Assembly (NCBI GenBank): GCA_030065915.1
Contig: JASJCQ010000007.1
Span: forward strand, 62,001-126,000
DNA: 64,000 bases
Direction: 5' to 3'
From: Woeseiaceae bacterium
Lineage (GTDB): Bacteria; Pseudomonadota; Gammaproteobacteria; Steroidobacterales; Woeseiaceae
Below, in pieces: positions 39,726 through 47,913 of this stretch (position 1 is its first letter; the number at the start of each line of letters is the position of its first letter). The translations under genes and the position numbers were made by a program. Below the pieces are notes generated by a model. That model saw nothing but the letters and a program-made list of their open reading frames with translations, was not told where the DNA came from and searched no databases.

Positions 39726-40568
39726 TTACGGACCCCGTCGCGCCAGTGCCAAGAGATAGTCGTACACCGCTTCGATCTCGCTATCGGTGAAACGTGAATA
39801 GCGCCAGCGAGACACGCCGCCCATCAGCTTCAACTCACGATCACCTATAGGCTTGCCGGTCTTCATCAACGTGGAGAAGTCCTCCGCGGAGTATGCGGCC
39901 ACTATCTGTAGACCGGGACGTGGCGGAGCATCCATCAATGGTTCGGTACTGCCTTGCAGATCCATACCGTGACACTCGGCACACGTAGCGCGGAGGATAA
40001 ATCGAGCGTATGCGTGTTCGGGCCCCAGGTCGGGCGGTGCCTTGTCTTTCATCTCCGCAACTTGTTGCACCGAGTCCTTGAAGTAACCGCTCTCAATTTG
40101 TTTAGCCAGTGTCGGACCTATGGTCGGATCAGGGTGCACCACTCCTTTGGCTGGCAGCGTCTTCAAATAGCTGACGAGAGCAGCGATATCATCCGGGTGT
40201 AACTCCGAAAAGAGATAAGAGGGCATGTCCATCAGCGCACGATCCGGACGCTTGCCCTCCGAGATCATCGTCGTCAATTCCTCTTCCGAGTAAACAACTG
40301 CGCTTTGTGTGAGATTCGCCGTCCACAAAACACCCAGCTCAGGCTCAGTCCAGTCCTCGCCTGTCAGATCGAGTGTATGGCACCCAATGCATCCGAGCAC
40401 GGCCGACAAGCGTTCACCCTGCTCGCCGGGATCTCCCGAGACGACTTCAAAGCGGTAGGGTGTAGCCGCAACGGGTTGTTGCGAACTGGTCTCAGGTCGG
40501 GAGCTGGACGCCTCGTCGCCGAATGCGGCAAGCGCAGTCAGAAGTGGTATTGCCGCTAGCAGTCTCAT
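39726..40568 (-). CDS. Periplasmic di-heme cytochrome c
   Basis: 280 residues. Signal peptide at the N-terminus (MRLLAAIPLLTALAAFG), then two c-type heme sites: CIGCH near residue 60 and CAECH near residue 197, each in a cytochrome-c-like domain, with candidate axial methionines (MPSYLFSELHPDDIAALVSYL). Electron carrier of unknown partner. The ATG at 40568 has GGGAGTG at good distance and is preferred to one 21 bases upstream. It stands alone between the repeat region and the LD-transpeptidase gene. Confidence 0.88.
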   Translation of the reverse strand: MRLLAAIPLLTALAAFGDEASSSRPETSSQQPVAATPYRFEVVSGDPGEQGERLSAVLGCIGCHTLDLTGEDWTEPELGVLWTANLTQSAVVYSEEELTTMISEGKRPDRALMDMPSYLFSELHPDDIAALVSYLKTLPAKGVVHPDPTIGPTLAKQIESGYFKDSVQQVAEMKDKAPPDLGPEHAYARFILRATCAECHGMDLQGSTEPLMDAPPRPGLQIVAAYSAEDFSTLMKTGKPIGDRELKLMGGVSRWRYSRFTDSEIEAVYDYLLALARRGP

Positions 40569-40736
40569 CTTCACTCCCTTGAAAAACACCGGGCATCTCC
40601 TCGGATCTCTAAAGGTTCGCTATGTGTTATGAGCGGCCACTGTATCAGAAACAAACCAGGTGTCCGCTACGAGCGGCGATCTGAATCTGACCGGCGCGGA
40701 GCACCAATCCTCGCTGCACGGTCAGCCGGTAGCATG

Positions 40737-41957
40737 TCAATGATGTTTTTCTGGTTCAGCTGCGATGTCCCGGCCGTAGATGTCGTGATAGAAGTAAACC
40801 GTATCGTCGGTACCGACCCTGGCCGTAAGATAGGTCACCTGCAGAGGTAAGGAGGACGGCAGGGCGATCGTCAGCGTTTCGCCGCTGCGGATCTGCTCGT
40901 CGATCCGACCACGTTCCCAGCCAAGGGGCTCGAGTAAATGCTCCCCGAGCTCCAACGGCTGCGCGATGCGAATGCACCCGTGGCTCAGCGCTCGCGACGA
41001 GTTCGCGAACAGGTATCGGCTGGGCGTATCGTGCATACATACACCATAATCGTTGGGGAACAGGAACTTGATCCGACCCAGTTCATTCATTGGCCCCGGC
41101 CCCTGCACGAGTGTGTAGGGGAAGTTATTCTCATGCAGATTCGCCCAGTCGATATCCGCAGGCGCTGCGAAGCCACCTTCGGTATCCACCAACTCGTACC
41201 CGCCTCGGGAGAGAAACGTAGGGTCTTCCCGGATTTTCGGGACCAGTTCCTCGATGGCGATCTTCCTGGGCACGGTCCATGTCGGGTTGAGCACGACATG
41301 AGATATCGCCGACTCGAAAAGGGGTGTTTTAGTCTCGGGCTCACCAATAATGGCTCTCTCCGCCCAGACGATTTCTCCTCCACGAACCAGGTAAGCCTCA
41401 TAGGCCGGTACGTTAACCAGCAGGAAATCCGTTCGATCATCACGGAAGACCTCAGGTATGCGCTCCAGGTTGGTGCGAAGCTGAGAGAGCCGTTCTGCGA
41501 CAGTGACGTTCATTGCGCGCAAGGTCTTCTTGCCGACAAGCATGTCCGGTTCGAGCCCGTGCCGCGTCTGGAAGCGCAGTACGGCGTTACTCAGAGCATT
41601 TCCCGCGTTGCTGTCTACTTGTGCGTCGCTCGTGAGGTCCCCGGTTGCGGCAAGTCGTTCCACCAGTAGCGGTACGCGTGGGTCATCGCTACCGGGTCTG
41701 ATCGTTGGGCCCGGCGGGATGACGGGCCATCCGCCGGACTCGGCGATACGTTCGTATCGTTCCAGCGCAGCGAGCATACGATCGTATTCCGGGCCTGCAC
41801 GGGATTCAGGGCGCGCTGGCGCTTCAGACGTAATCGTTTCCGATTCAGCGAGAACCGTTCCGCAGACGGCACAAGTTGAGAGCAGCCAGCTGACGCATAC
41901 CGTGCGAAAAATCAGTAATTTAGAACGATTACTTGAAATTTTGTTTAGCGATACCAT
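40737..41957 (-). CDS. LD-transpeptidase, YcbB/LdtD type
   Basis: 406 residues. N-terminal signal or anchor (KLLIFRTVCVSWLLSTCAV), a peptidoglycan-binding domain (SNAVLRFQTRHGLEPDMLVG, about residues 125-145) and a YkuD catalytic domain with the active-site motif SHGCIRI. Catalyses 3-3 crosslinks in peptidoglycan or attaches lipoproteins. Shorter than E. coli LdtD (615 residues) but with the same domain order. Divergent from the MepK-like gene, with 53 bases between; in E. coli ldtD and mepK are also neighbours. Confidence 0.9.
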   Translation of the reverse strand: MVSLNKISSNRSKLLIFRTVCVSWLLSTCAVCGTVLAESETITSEAPARPESRAGPEYDRMLAALERYERIAESGGWPVIPPGPTIRPGSDDPRVPLLVERLAATGDLTSDAQVDSNAGNALSNAVLRFQTRHGLEPDMLVGKKTLRAMNVTVAERLSQLRTNLERIPEVFRDDRTDFLLVNVPAYEAYLVRGGEIVWAERAIIGEPETKTPLFESAISHVVLNPTWTVPRKIAIEELVPKIREDPTFLSRGGYELVDTEGGFAAPADIDWANLHENNFPYTLVQGPGPMNELGRIKFLFPNDYGVCMHDTPSRYLFANSSRALSHGCIRIAQPLELGEHLLEPLGWERGRIDEQIRSGETLTIALPSSLPLQVTYLTARVGTDDTVYFYHDIYGRDIAAEPEKHH

Positions 41958-42010
41958 ACTGGCGTATCATCGATACTCAGCGGCGCCCGCCCCATACCTC
42001 TACAGGCACC

Positions 42011-42556
42011 ATGACTTACACTAAAACTAGAACGATTCTGATCGCGTTGCTATTCGGTCTTTCGCTTATTTCGATTGCCGGTTTGAGCCAGGGCAAGATT
42101 CTTAGCGATACGCGTGAACTGTCTTTCTATCACACACACACCGGCAAGCATCTCCATGTCGTGTACTGGCAGGATGGCGAGTACCTCGACACAGCCCTCG
42201 ATGAGATCAACGTGTTTCTCTCGGACTTTCGGACGGGTGATAAGGTCGACATCGACCCGAAGTTGCTCGACCTGATCTACGATGTCAGGGCGTCACTGGG
42301 CAGCGGCGGTACCTACCAGATCATCTCGGCCTATCGATCGCCGCTTACTAATGAGATGCTCCGCGCGCGAAGCGCATCCAGCGGTGTAGCGAGGAAGAGC
42401 CAGCATGTTCTTGGCAAGGCAATCGATGTACGTCTCGAAGGCGTTTCTTCCGCGGAGCTGCGTGACGCCGCAATCCGATTGCAGCGAGGCGGCGTTGGCT
42501 ACTACGAGAAATCAGACTTCGTTCACATGGACACGGGGCGCGTGCGCCGCTGGTAA
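42011..42556 (+). CDS. DUF882 murein endopeptidase, YcbK/MepK type
   Basis: 181 residues. N-terminal hydrophobic export signal (TILIALLFGLSLISIAGLSQG) and a peptidase M15-like domain: ISAYRSPLTNEML, SQHVLGKAIDVRL and DFVHMDTGRVRRW give the zinc-ligand His/Asp set. E. coli MepK cleaves 3-3 crosslinks, the product of LD-transpeptidases, which fits its neighbour at 40737. ATG 42011 is chosen because upstream in-frame codons overlap the divergent gene's leader. Confidence 0.88.
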   Translation: MTYTKTRTILIALLFGLSLISIAGLSQGKILSDTRELSFYHTHTGKHLHVVYWQDGEYLDTALDEINVFLSDFRTGDKVDIDPKLLDLIYDVRASLGSGGTYQIISAYRSPLTNEMLRARSASSGVARKSQHVLGKAIDVRLEGVSSAELRDAAIRLQRGGVGYYEKSDFVHMDTGRVRRW

Positions 42557-42633
42557 GTAAGCTTGGGTCAGCGGCCCGGACTCTATCCAGGCGGATTCAG
42601 TAATCGACAGGAAAGAAAGCAGCAACGGCAAGC

Positions 42634-43038
42634 TCAGCCGCTACTCTTCTCCGGCTGGACCTTCGTGCCAGACTCCGTCGCCTGGTCTGAGGCGCGAAAC
42701 TCCGCCAGTCTCTCCTTCAACCAGTCACCGCTCGGAACTGGCTCTGCATCATCACACTCGATGAAGTAGGGCTTCTTCGACATCGAACTCTTGCTCGCGA
42801 GTCGATCGATGAAAGACTCGGCATCGCTGACGTAGCGTTTGCCACGCTTCAGTTTCATCCTCAGGTGCTTCTCGGCCGCCGTTGGAGAGTGGCGTTTGCC
42901 GTTCCTGACGAACGTGCAGCCGCTTACTGCAATGCTGTGGATCAGGTGTTCGATCTCGGCCGAGCTCTCTTCGTCGATGTCGGCATGTGCGGCCAGCGGG
43001 AGCAGCATAGTCGCGAACAGCAAAGCGAACCGTTTCAT
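42634..43038 (-). CDS. DUF5329 family secreted protein
   Basis: 134 residues. Signal peptide MKRFALLFATMLLPLAAHA, then the DUF5329 pattern: EIEHLIHSIAVSGCTFVRNG, a helix with AAEKHLRMKLKRG, SFIDRLASKSSMSKKPYFIEC. Two cysteines (positions ~41 and ~95) probably form a disulfide. Function unknown. 16 bases downstream of the lipoprotein gene at 43055, so likely the same transcript. Confidence 0.8.
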   Translation of the reverse strand: MKRFALLFATMLLPLAAHADIDEESSAEIEHLIHSIAVSGCTFVRNGKRHSPTAAEKHLRMKLKRGKRYVSDAESFIDRLASKSSMSKKPYFIECDDAEPVPSGDWLKERLAEFRASDQATESGTKVQPEKSSG

Positions 43039-43054
43039 CGTGGCGTGATGCGGG

Positions 43055-43891
43055 TCAGGAATCGTTGCTCAGGACGAGCCTGACGTACATCGGGTTGTGA
43101 TCGGAAGAATCCAGCTCGTGTGTCGTCGCCTGCGTCGCTTCCAGGCCTCGGACCAGGATGTGGTCCAGGGGCCAACCCATGAATCTCTTGCGGTGGTCTT
43201 CTTCGAACTCGACCGGGCTCAACTCATGGGCAGCCATCAAGTCTTCCACAAGACTGTGTCGTCCGCGTCGCCACGTATTGAAATCGCCGGACACAATGAC
43301 CGGGCCGATGTGGCTCGAGATGATGTGACTTGCTTCATCAAGCTGCGTCTCGAGGGCGCCGAGTCCCATCGAGAAATTGACGCCGTGCAGGTTGATCACC
43401 AGCAGCGTCTCGTCGATACCGGAAATCGGGTAGTTTGTCACGAGCGTTGCCTTTCGCGTACGGAACACCGGCTCAAGTTCGGCAAACTGGCAGGCAGCAA
43501 TCGGGCGTACGTCACTTAGCGTCATGACGCCGGTGAGATTGTCCCGAAAGCCGAAGCCCTCGGCGAATGACCAGTGGAGTCGGCCGAATTTTCTCGAGAC
43601 CGGAAGGTCAGGCACGGCTTCCTGCAAGGTGACCAGGCTTGCCGTAGTGCCCAACCGTTCGAGGTCTGATGGCCACTCCGGGTGCTTTGCTTTCTTGATA
43701 TTCCAATTCAGCAGGCTAAACCCATCCGCATCGAGTGCCTTGCTGTGGTTCTGTTCGCTGTTCTTCAGAGAGTCGACGCACGCGCTGAGCTCAGACTTGA
43801 CCGGTACCTTCGCCAGATCGCCCGTCACCGGAGCGACAGCGCAGGATGCAAGGAAAACGAGGGTGGCCAGAAGACCTAAAAATCTGTTCAT
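43055..43891 (-). CDS. Lipoprotein of the endonuclease/exonuclease/phosphatase family
   Basis: 278 residues. Lipobox LASC at residues 14-17 marks a lipoprotein. The EEP fold is clear: NWNIKK, LVTLQEA (metal Glu), VSGDFNTW, PLDHILVRG and SSDHNPMY. Family members cut phosphodiester bonds in nucleic acids, sphingolipids or inositides. A location outside the cytoplasm makes an extracellular DNase or phospholipid role possible; similar to YafD in outline. Substrate unknown. Confidence 0.85.
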   Translation of the reverse strand: MNRFLGLLATLVFLASCAVAPVTGDLAKVPVKSELSACVDSLKNSEQNHSKALDADGFSLLNWNIKKAKHPEWPSDLERLGTTASLVTLQEAVPDLPVSRKFGRLHWSFAEGFGFRDNLTGVMTLSDVRPIAACQFAELEPVFRTRKATLVTNYPISGIDETLLVINLHGVNFSMGLGALETQLDEASHIISSHIGPVIVSGDFNTWRRGRHSLVEDLMAAHELSPVEFEEDHRKRFMGWPLDHILVRGLEATQATTHELDSSDHNPMYVRLVLSNDS

Positions 43892-43922
43892 GCTGTCTGG
43901 AAAAAGGTGGTTGCAGGCCGCA

Positions 43923-45185
43923 CTAGACGCGAACGTTGCCGTGCTGTGTTAACCCGCCGGGATCCTTTGCAGCGGGCAGCTTCTTGTCCTGAATGCCCAG
44001 CAGGATGGGTGGCGCGGTATCTCTGTAGATGTTCATCTTAGCATTGTATGCAAAGCGAGAGAGCCCATGCTTGTCGACAATTCTCAGTTTTCGGATGTCG
44101 AAATGCCCTTCGCCCATATGTTCGCCAGTCAGGTAGCACTTGATAGCTGTGACCCGCTCACCTGATAGCTCCATTCGGCTTAGCTTGCTCAGGCTGCCCT
44201 GGGCCCGCTCAAGGAAGTGCAGCGCGTCCATGCTGTTTACTGACGCAAGCTTTCGGGCCTCCTCGTCGGTGAAGTTCGCGAGAAAGTCGCCGACGAGGAT
44301 CTGGCCGGGCAAAGCGGCATCGATCATTCTCGCGAGTTCTATCGTCACGTCACCGACGATGAAGTCGTGCATCGTCGGGTTCAGTCCTTCGGCCTGGTGA
44401 AATTCGTAGCAGCTACCGACGTGGAAACAGGCCCGGAGCTTCGGTACGGCCCGAGACGTCGACTTGCTCCTTGCGATCGCATTGTCAGCGAGGACGATGT
44501 GCAGGAAATGGTAGAGATTGACGTTGGCATCGATACCTTCGTCCCGGTTCCAGACGTAGAAGCCATCGCCGCTGGATGAGCGGGCGAAGTTGATGCCGAC
44601 GTCCATCTCCAGCATCTTCGCGTGCGCCGAGTTCAGCGAGTAGGAGAGGCTGTTGAGCTGCGTCATCTGCTCGAACGGAGAGAGCAGGCTGAATCCGACG
44701 ATATCGAACAGGGTCACCGCTCGACTGGCGATATAGTTGATGCCATACCGCCTGACCATTTTCTCAATGATCTCGCTTTCGACCGGATGGCCCGACAGCG
44801 GCTGCCGCAATGGGGTGTAAACGGGCTCAACGCCGAGCAGCCTTGCCACTTTCTGCATCTGCGTAAACGTCAGCTTTCGATTGCCTGAGATCAGGTCCGT
44901 GATAAAACGAGAGGACAGGCGAGGTTTTGCCTCGGTTTCCGCCGCGTACTCGGCGATCGCATAGTGAGGGACGACGAGGATCATAATCCCTTCTTCGAGC
45001 GGCGCCCAGCTCAGGATATTGTTCTGGCCGAGAGCCCAGAACTGATGAAGGCTGCGTTCAAGGTGAACGAGATTGCTGCGTTGTTTCAGCCCCATGTCCG
45101 TCGCCAGCCCGGCGAGCTGGTCCAGATGCGGCGAAAAGTCGGCGAGCCGCCGAATGCCGGACTGAGAAATATCGTCAAATTCCAT
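43923..45185 (-). CDS. HTH plus class III cyclase-like protein
   Basis: 420 residues, soluble. Residues ~89-119 (RLSSRFITDLISGNRKLT then QKVARLLGV) look like an XRE-type helix-turn-helix. Residues ~155-305 resemble a class III nucleotidyl cyclase domain: the metal aspartate in TLFDIVGFSLL (D161), SSGDGFYVW (D207) and VGDVTIELARMIDAALPGQI. The asparagine usually found in the VNxAAR motif is replaced (about residue 282), so catalysis may be lost or altered. The gene has its own upstream gap of 287 bases and is transcribed toward the EEP lipoprotein gene. Function unknown. Confidence 0.65.
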   Translation of the reverse strand: MEFDDISQSGIRRLADFSPHLDQLAGLATDMGLKQRSNLVHLERSLHQFWALGQNNILSWAPLEEGIMILVVPHYAIAEYAAETEAKPRLSSRFITDLISGNRKLTFTQMQKVARLLGVEPVYTPLRQPLSGHPVESEIIEKMVRRYGINYIASRAVTLFDIVGFSLLSPFEQMTQLNSLSYSLNSAHAKMLEMDVGINFARSSSGDGFYVWNRDEGIDANVNLYHFLHIVLADNAIARSKSTSRAVPKLRACFHVGSCYEFHQAEGLNPTMHDFIVGDVTIELARMIDAALPGQILVGDFLANFTDEEARKLASVNSMDALHFLERAQGSLSKLSRMELSGERVTAIKCYLTGEHMGEGHFDIRKLRIVDKHGLSRFAYNAKMNIYRDTAPPILLGIQDKKLPAAKDPGGLTQHGNVRV

Positions 45186-45472
45186 GCCTGTCCCTAAAGC
45201 GAGGCAGATGGCGCGTAGTCTGCTGTTCTATCCGGGATCTACGTCTACATAAGGCTGTGCTCAGGCCAGGCCGTAGATGCGCCGCGCTCATCCTTGAACG
45301 AAAGTAATGCTTCGGACACGTCAGTGCAAGTATCGCGAAAAAGTGATTGAAATATAGTTAGATTTCGGCACCATCACAGCTGTTACAAGCGCGCTGAACC
45401 AAGTGATCCGCTCCTTGACGCGCGCAGGTTTCGGCCTCGGTACTTCCTATTATCGGCAGGTTTCCATAACAC

Positions 45473-46450
45473 ATGAGTCTTGAGCCCCCGACTATCGAAG
45501 AAATCTCCGCGCTTCGAGAGCGATTCGGCGACGAGATTGTCAGAACGCCGGTCATGTGGTGTCCCTGGGCTGAAGCCAGGATGGCGGAGGGTACGAAGGT
45601 GTGGGGCAAGCTTGAGTTCCTGCAGAAGACCGGGACGTTTAAGGCACGCGGCGCGCTGAGTAACCTCTGGTCGCTCGACGAGGACCAAAAACGACGCGGT
45701 GTAACTGCTGTCAGTGCCGGCAATCATGCGATCGCAACGGCCTTTGCTGCTGCCGCCGCCGAAACGTCGGCTAAAGTGGTCATGCTCAGGTCATCGAATG
45801 CTGCGAGGCAACAGGCCTGTCGGCACTACGGCGCAGAGATTGTCCTGGCGGAAGACGTGCACGAGGCTTTCGACATTGCCGCAGACATCGAGCGTGAGGA
45901 GGGGCGAACATTCGTGCATCCCTTCGAGGGTCGCGAAGTTGCACTGGGTACCGGCACTGTCGGCCTCGAAATGGTCGAGCAATGCCCGGACTTCGACACG
46001 CTGATTGTGCCCGTCGGCGGCGGCGGGCTGATCGCGGGCATCTCGAACGCGGTGAAACAACTCAAGCCGGAATGCACGATCATCGGTGTGGAGCCAGAGG
46101 GCGCTGATACGATGCGCCGGAGTTTCGAGGCGGGTACGCCCCAACCGATAGACGAGGTGACGACCATTGCGGATAGCCTCGGAGCGCCGTTCGCGATGCC
46201 GAACAGTTTCGAATTGACCAGAGACAATGTCGATCAGCTCGTCACTGTCACCGATGAACAACTCAAGGACTGTATGGGCTTGCTCTTTCGGGACATGAGG
46301 ATTGCTGTGGAGCCCGCTTGCGCCGCTGCAACCGCAGCCCTGCTCGGTCCGCTGAGAGAGTCGCTCGCCGGACGACGGGTGCTGCTGACGTTCTGCGGCA
46401 GCAATATTGATTGGCAGAGTTTTGCGACGCTTGCGAACTTCGATGGATAA
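45473..46450 (+). CDS. Fold-type II PLP threonine/serine dehydratase
   Basis: 325 residues. PLP lysine in KTGTFKARGA, the phosphate-binding glycine loop VPVGGGGLIAG, and SAGNHAIATAFAA for the substrate carboxylate. The family includes threonine dehydratase, serine racemase and hydroxyaspartate dehydratase; the sequence does not decide among them. No ACT domain, so not the IlvA type. No Shine-Dalgarno is visible. The stop overlaps the next gene by eight bases, so the two act together. Confidence 0.85.
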   Translation: MSLEPPTIEEISALRERFGDEIVRTPVMWCPWAEARMAEGTKVWGKLEFLQKTGTFKARGALSNLWSLDEDQKRRGVTAVSAGNHAIATAFAAAAAETSAKVVMLRSSNAARQQACRHYGAEIVLAEDVHEAFDIAADIEREEGRTFVHPFEGREVALGTGTVGLEMVEQCPDFDTLIVPVGGGGLIAGISNAVKQLKPECTIIGVEPEGADTMRRSFEAGTPQPIDEVTTIADSLGAPFAMPNSFELTRDNVDQLVTVTDEQLKDCMGLLFRDMRIAVEPACAAATAALLGPLRESLAGRRVLLTFCGSNIDWQSFATLANFDG

Positions 46451-47888
46451 GGATCTTCTTAAATCACTGCAGGCCATTGTCGGGCGCAGTGGCTGCGTTA
46501 CGGATCCAGGGGCGCTCGAACCGCACCTGACAGAGTGGCGTGGCAAGGCGCGTGGCAGTACAGCCGTCATGCTCGTGCCGGTCTCGACGTCGGAGGTGGC
46601 CGAAGTGCTGGCCTTCTGCAATTCGCAAGGCATTGCCGTCGTCCCTCAGGGCGGAAACACTGGCTTGTGTGGCGGTGCGATTCCGGACGATTCGGGCGAG
46701 CAGGTCATCCTCAACCTGCGAAGACTCAACAGGGTTCGGGAGATTCGCCCGGACGACTTTTCGATAACCGTCGAGGCGGGATGTCTGCTCGCTGACGTGC
46801 AATCTGCCGCCGCGGACGCGGACAGGCTGTTTCCGTTGAGTCTCTCCGCAGAGGGCAGTTGTCAGATCGGTGGCAACCTGTCGACGGACGCAGGGGGCAT
46901 AAACGTCATACGGTATGGCACTGCGCGCGAGCAGGTTCTCGGTCTCGAAGTTGTGCTCGCGAACGGCGACGTTATCGACGGTCTCAGGAGCCTTCGCAAG
47001 GACACGGCTGGGTACCGACTCGAAACGCTGTTTGTCGGCAGTGAAGGGACGCTCGGAATCATCACGGCGGCGACGCTGAAGCTGTATCCAAAGTCCGGTG
47101 AAACGGTCACTGCACTCGTCTCCATTCCGGATGCATCGGATTCCGTTAATCTGCTGAGCCGCCTGCGAGGCAATTGCGGGGACTCGATCGATGCGTTCGA
47201 GCTGATTTCGAGAACGGCACTGGAGTACGTGGTACGGCATATCCCTGATACCCGCGACCCGTTCCACGAAACGCATGACTGGTACGTCTTGCTGGAACTC
47301 AGTTCCGATCACATCAGGGACTCTCTCGAGGCCGTGCTGATGTCCTGCCTTACGGATAAGCTGATCACGGACGTCGTCATAGCCAAAAACGATGCCGAGG
47401 CGGAAGCGTTCTGGAGGATTCGGCATTCAATTTCGGCTGCGCAGAAATTTGAAGGCGCAAGCCTCAAGCACGATATCGGCGTACCGATCGATCGTATTCC
47501 CGAACTGATTGAGGCAGGCCGCGAACTCGTTGAGTCCCGACTCCCGGGCGGGCGGCTCTGTGCGTTCGGCCACGTGGGTGACGGCAATCTTCACTACAAC
47601 GTTGGCCAGCCGCCGGGCGTGGATCCGGGACAATTCCTGGCGTCAGGCGAGGAATTCACGGAGGCTCTGTATGACCTGGTTCGCCAGTTTGGCGGTACAT
47701 TCAGCGCCGAACACGGCGTTGGCATGTTCAAGAAGCACCATTTGACGCGCTTTCGAAGCGAGGCGGAGCTCGCGTTGATGAGAACGCTCAAAGCGGCCCT
47801 GGATCCCGCCAACATCCTGAATCCGGGCAAAGTATTGCCAACTGGTTCCGATTCCGGGACCGGAAATGGCGATAAAATGGGGTATTAA
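46443..47888 (+). CDS. FAD-linked D-2-hydroxyacid dehydrogenase
   Basis: 481 residues. FAD-binding PCMH domain (VVPQGGNTGLCGGA, SIGGN-like GGNLSTDAGGINVIRYG, FVGSEGTLGIIT) and the C-terminal FAD-oxidase domain with AFGHVGDGNLHYN and SAEHGVGMFKK. Family members oxidise D-lactate, glycolate or D-2-hydroxyglutarate. Start ATG 46443 overlaps the dehydratase gene by eight bases. Coupling to a dehydratase making a 2-oxoacid suggests a small amino-acid or hydroxyacid pathway; substrate not determined. Confidence 0.88.
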   Translation: MDKDLLKSLQAIVGRSGCVTDPGALEPHLTEWRGKARGSTAVMLVPVSTSEVAEVLAFCNSQGIAVVPQGGNTGLCGGAIPDDSGEQVILNLRRLNRVREIRPDDFSITVEAGCLLADVQSAAADADRLFPLSLSAEGSCQIGGNLSTDAGGINVIRYGTAREQVLGLEVVLANGDVIDGLRSLRKDTAGYRLETLFVGSEGTLGIITAATLKLYPKSGETVTALVSIPDASDSVNLLSRLRGNCGDSIDAFELISRTALEYVVRHIPDTRDPFHETHDWYVLLELSSDHIRDSLEAVLMSCLTDKLITDVVIAKNDAEAEAFWRIRHSISAAQKFEGASLKHDIGVPIDRIPELIEAGRELVESRLPGGRLCAFGHVGDGNLHYNVGQPPGVDPGQFLASGEEFTEALYDLVRQFGGTFSAEHGVGMFKKHHLTRFRSEAELALMRTLKAALDPANILNPGKVLPTGSDSGTGNGDKMGY

Positions 47889-47913
47889 GCGTAACTGTAC
47901 CGTCCAGCTATTT

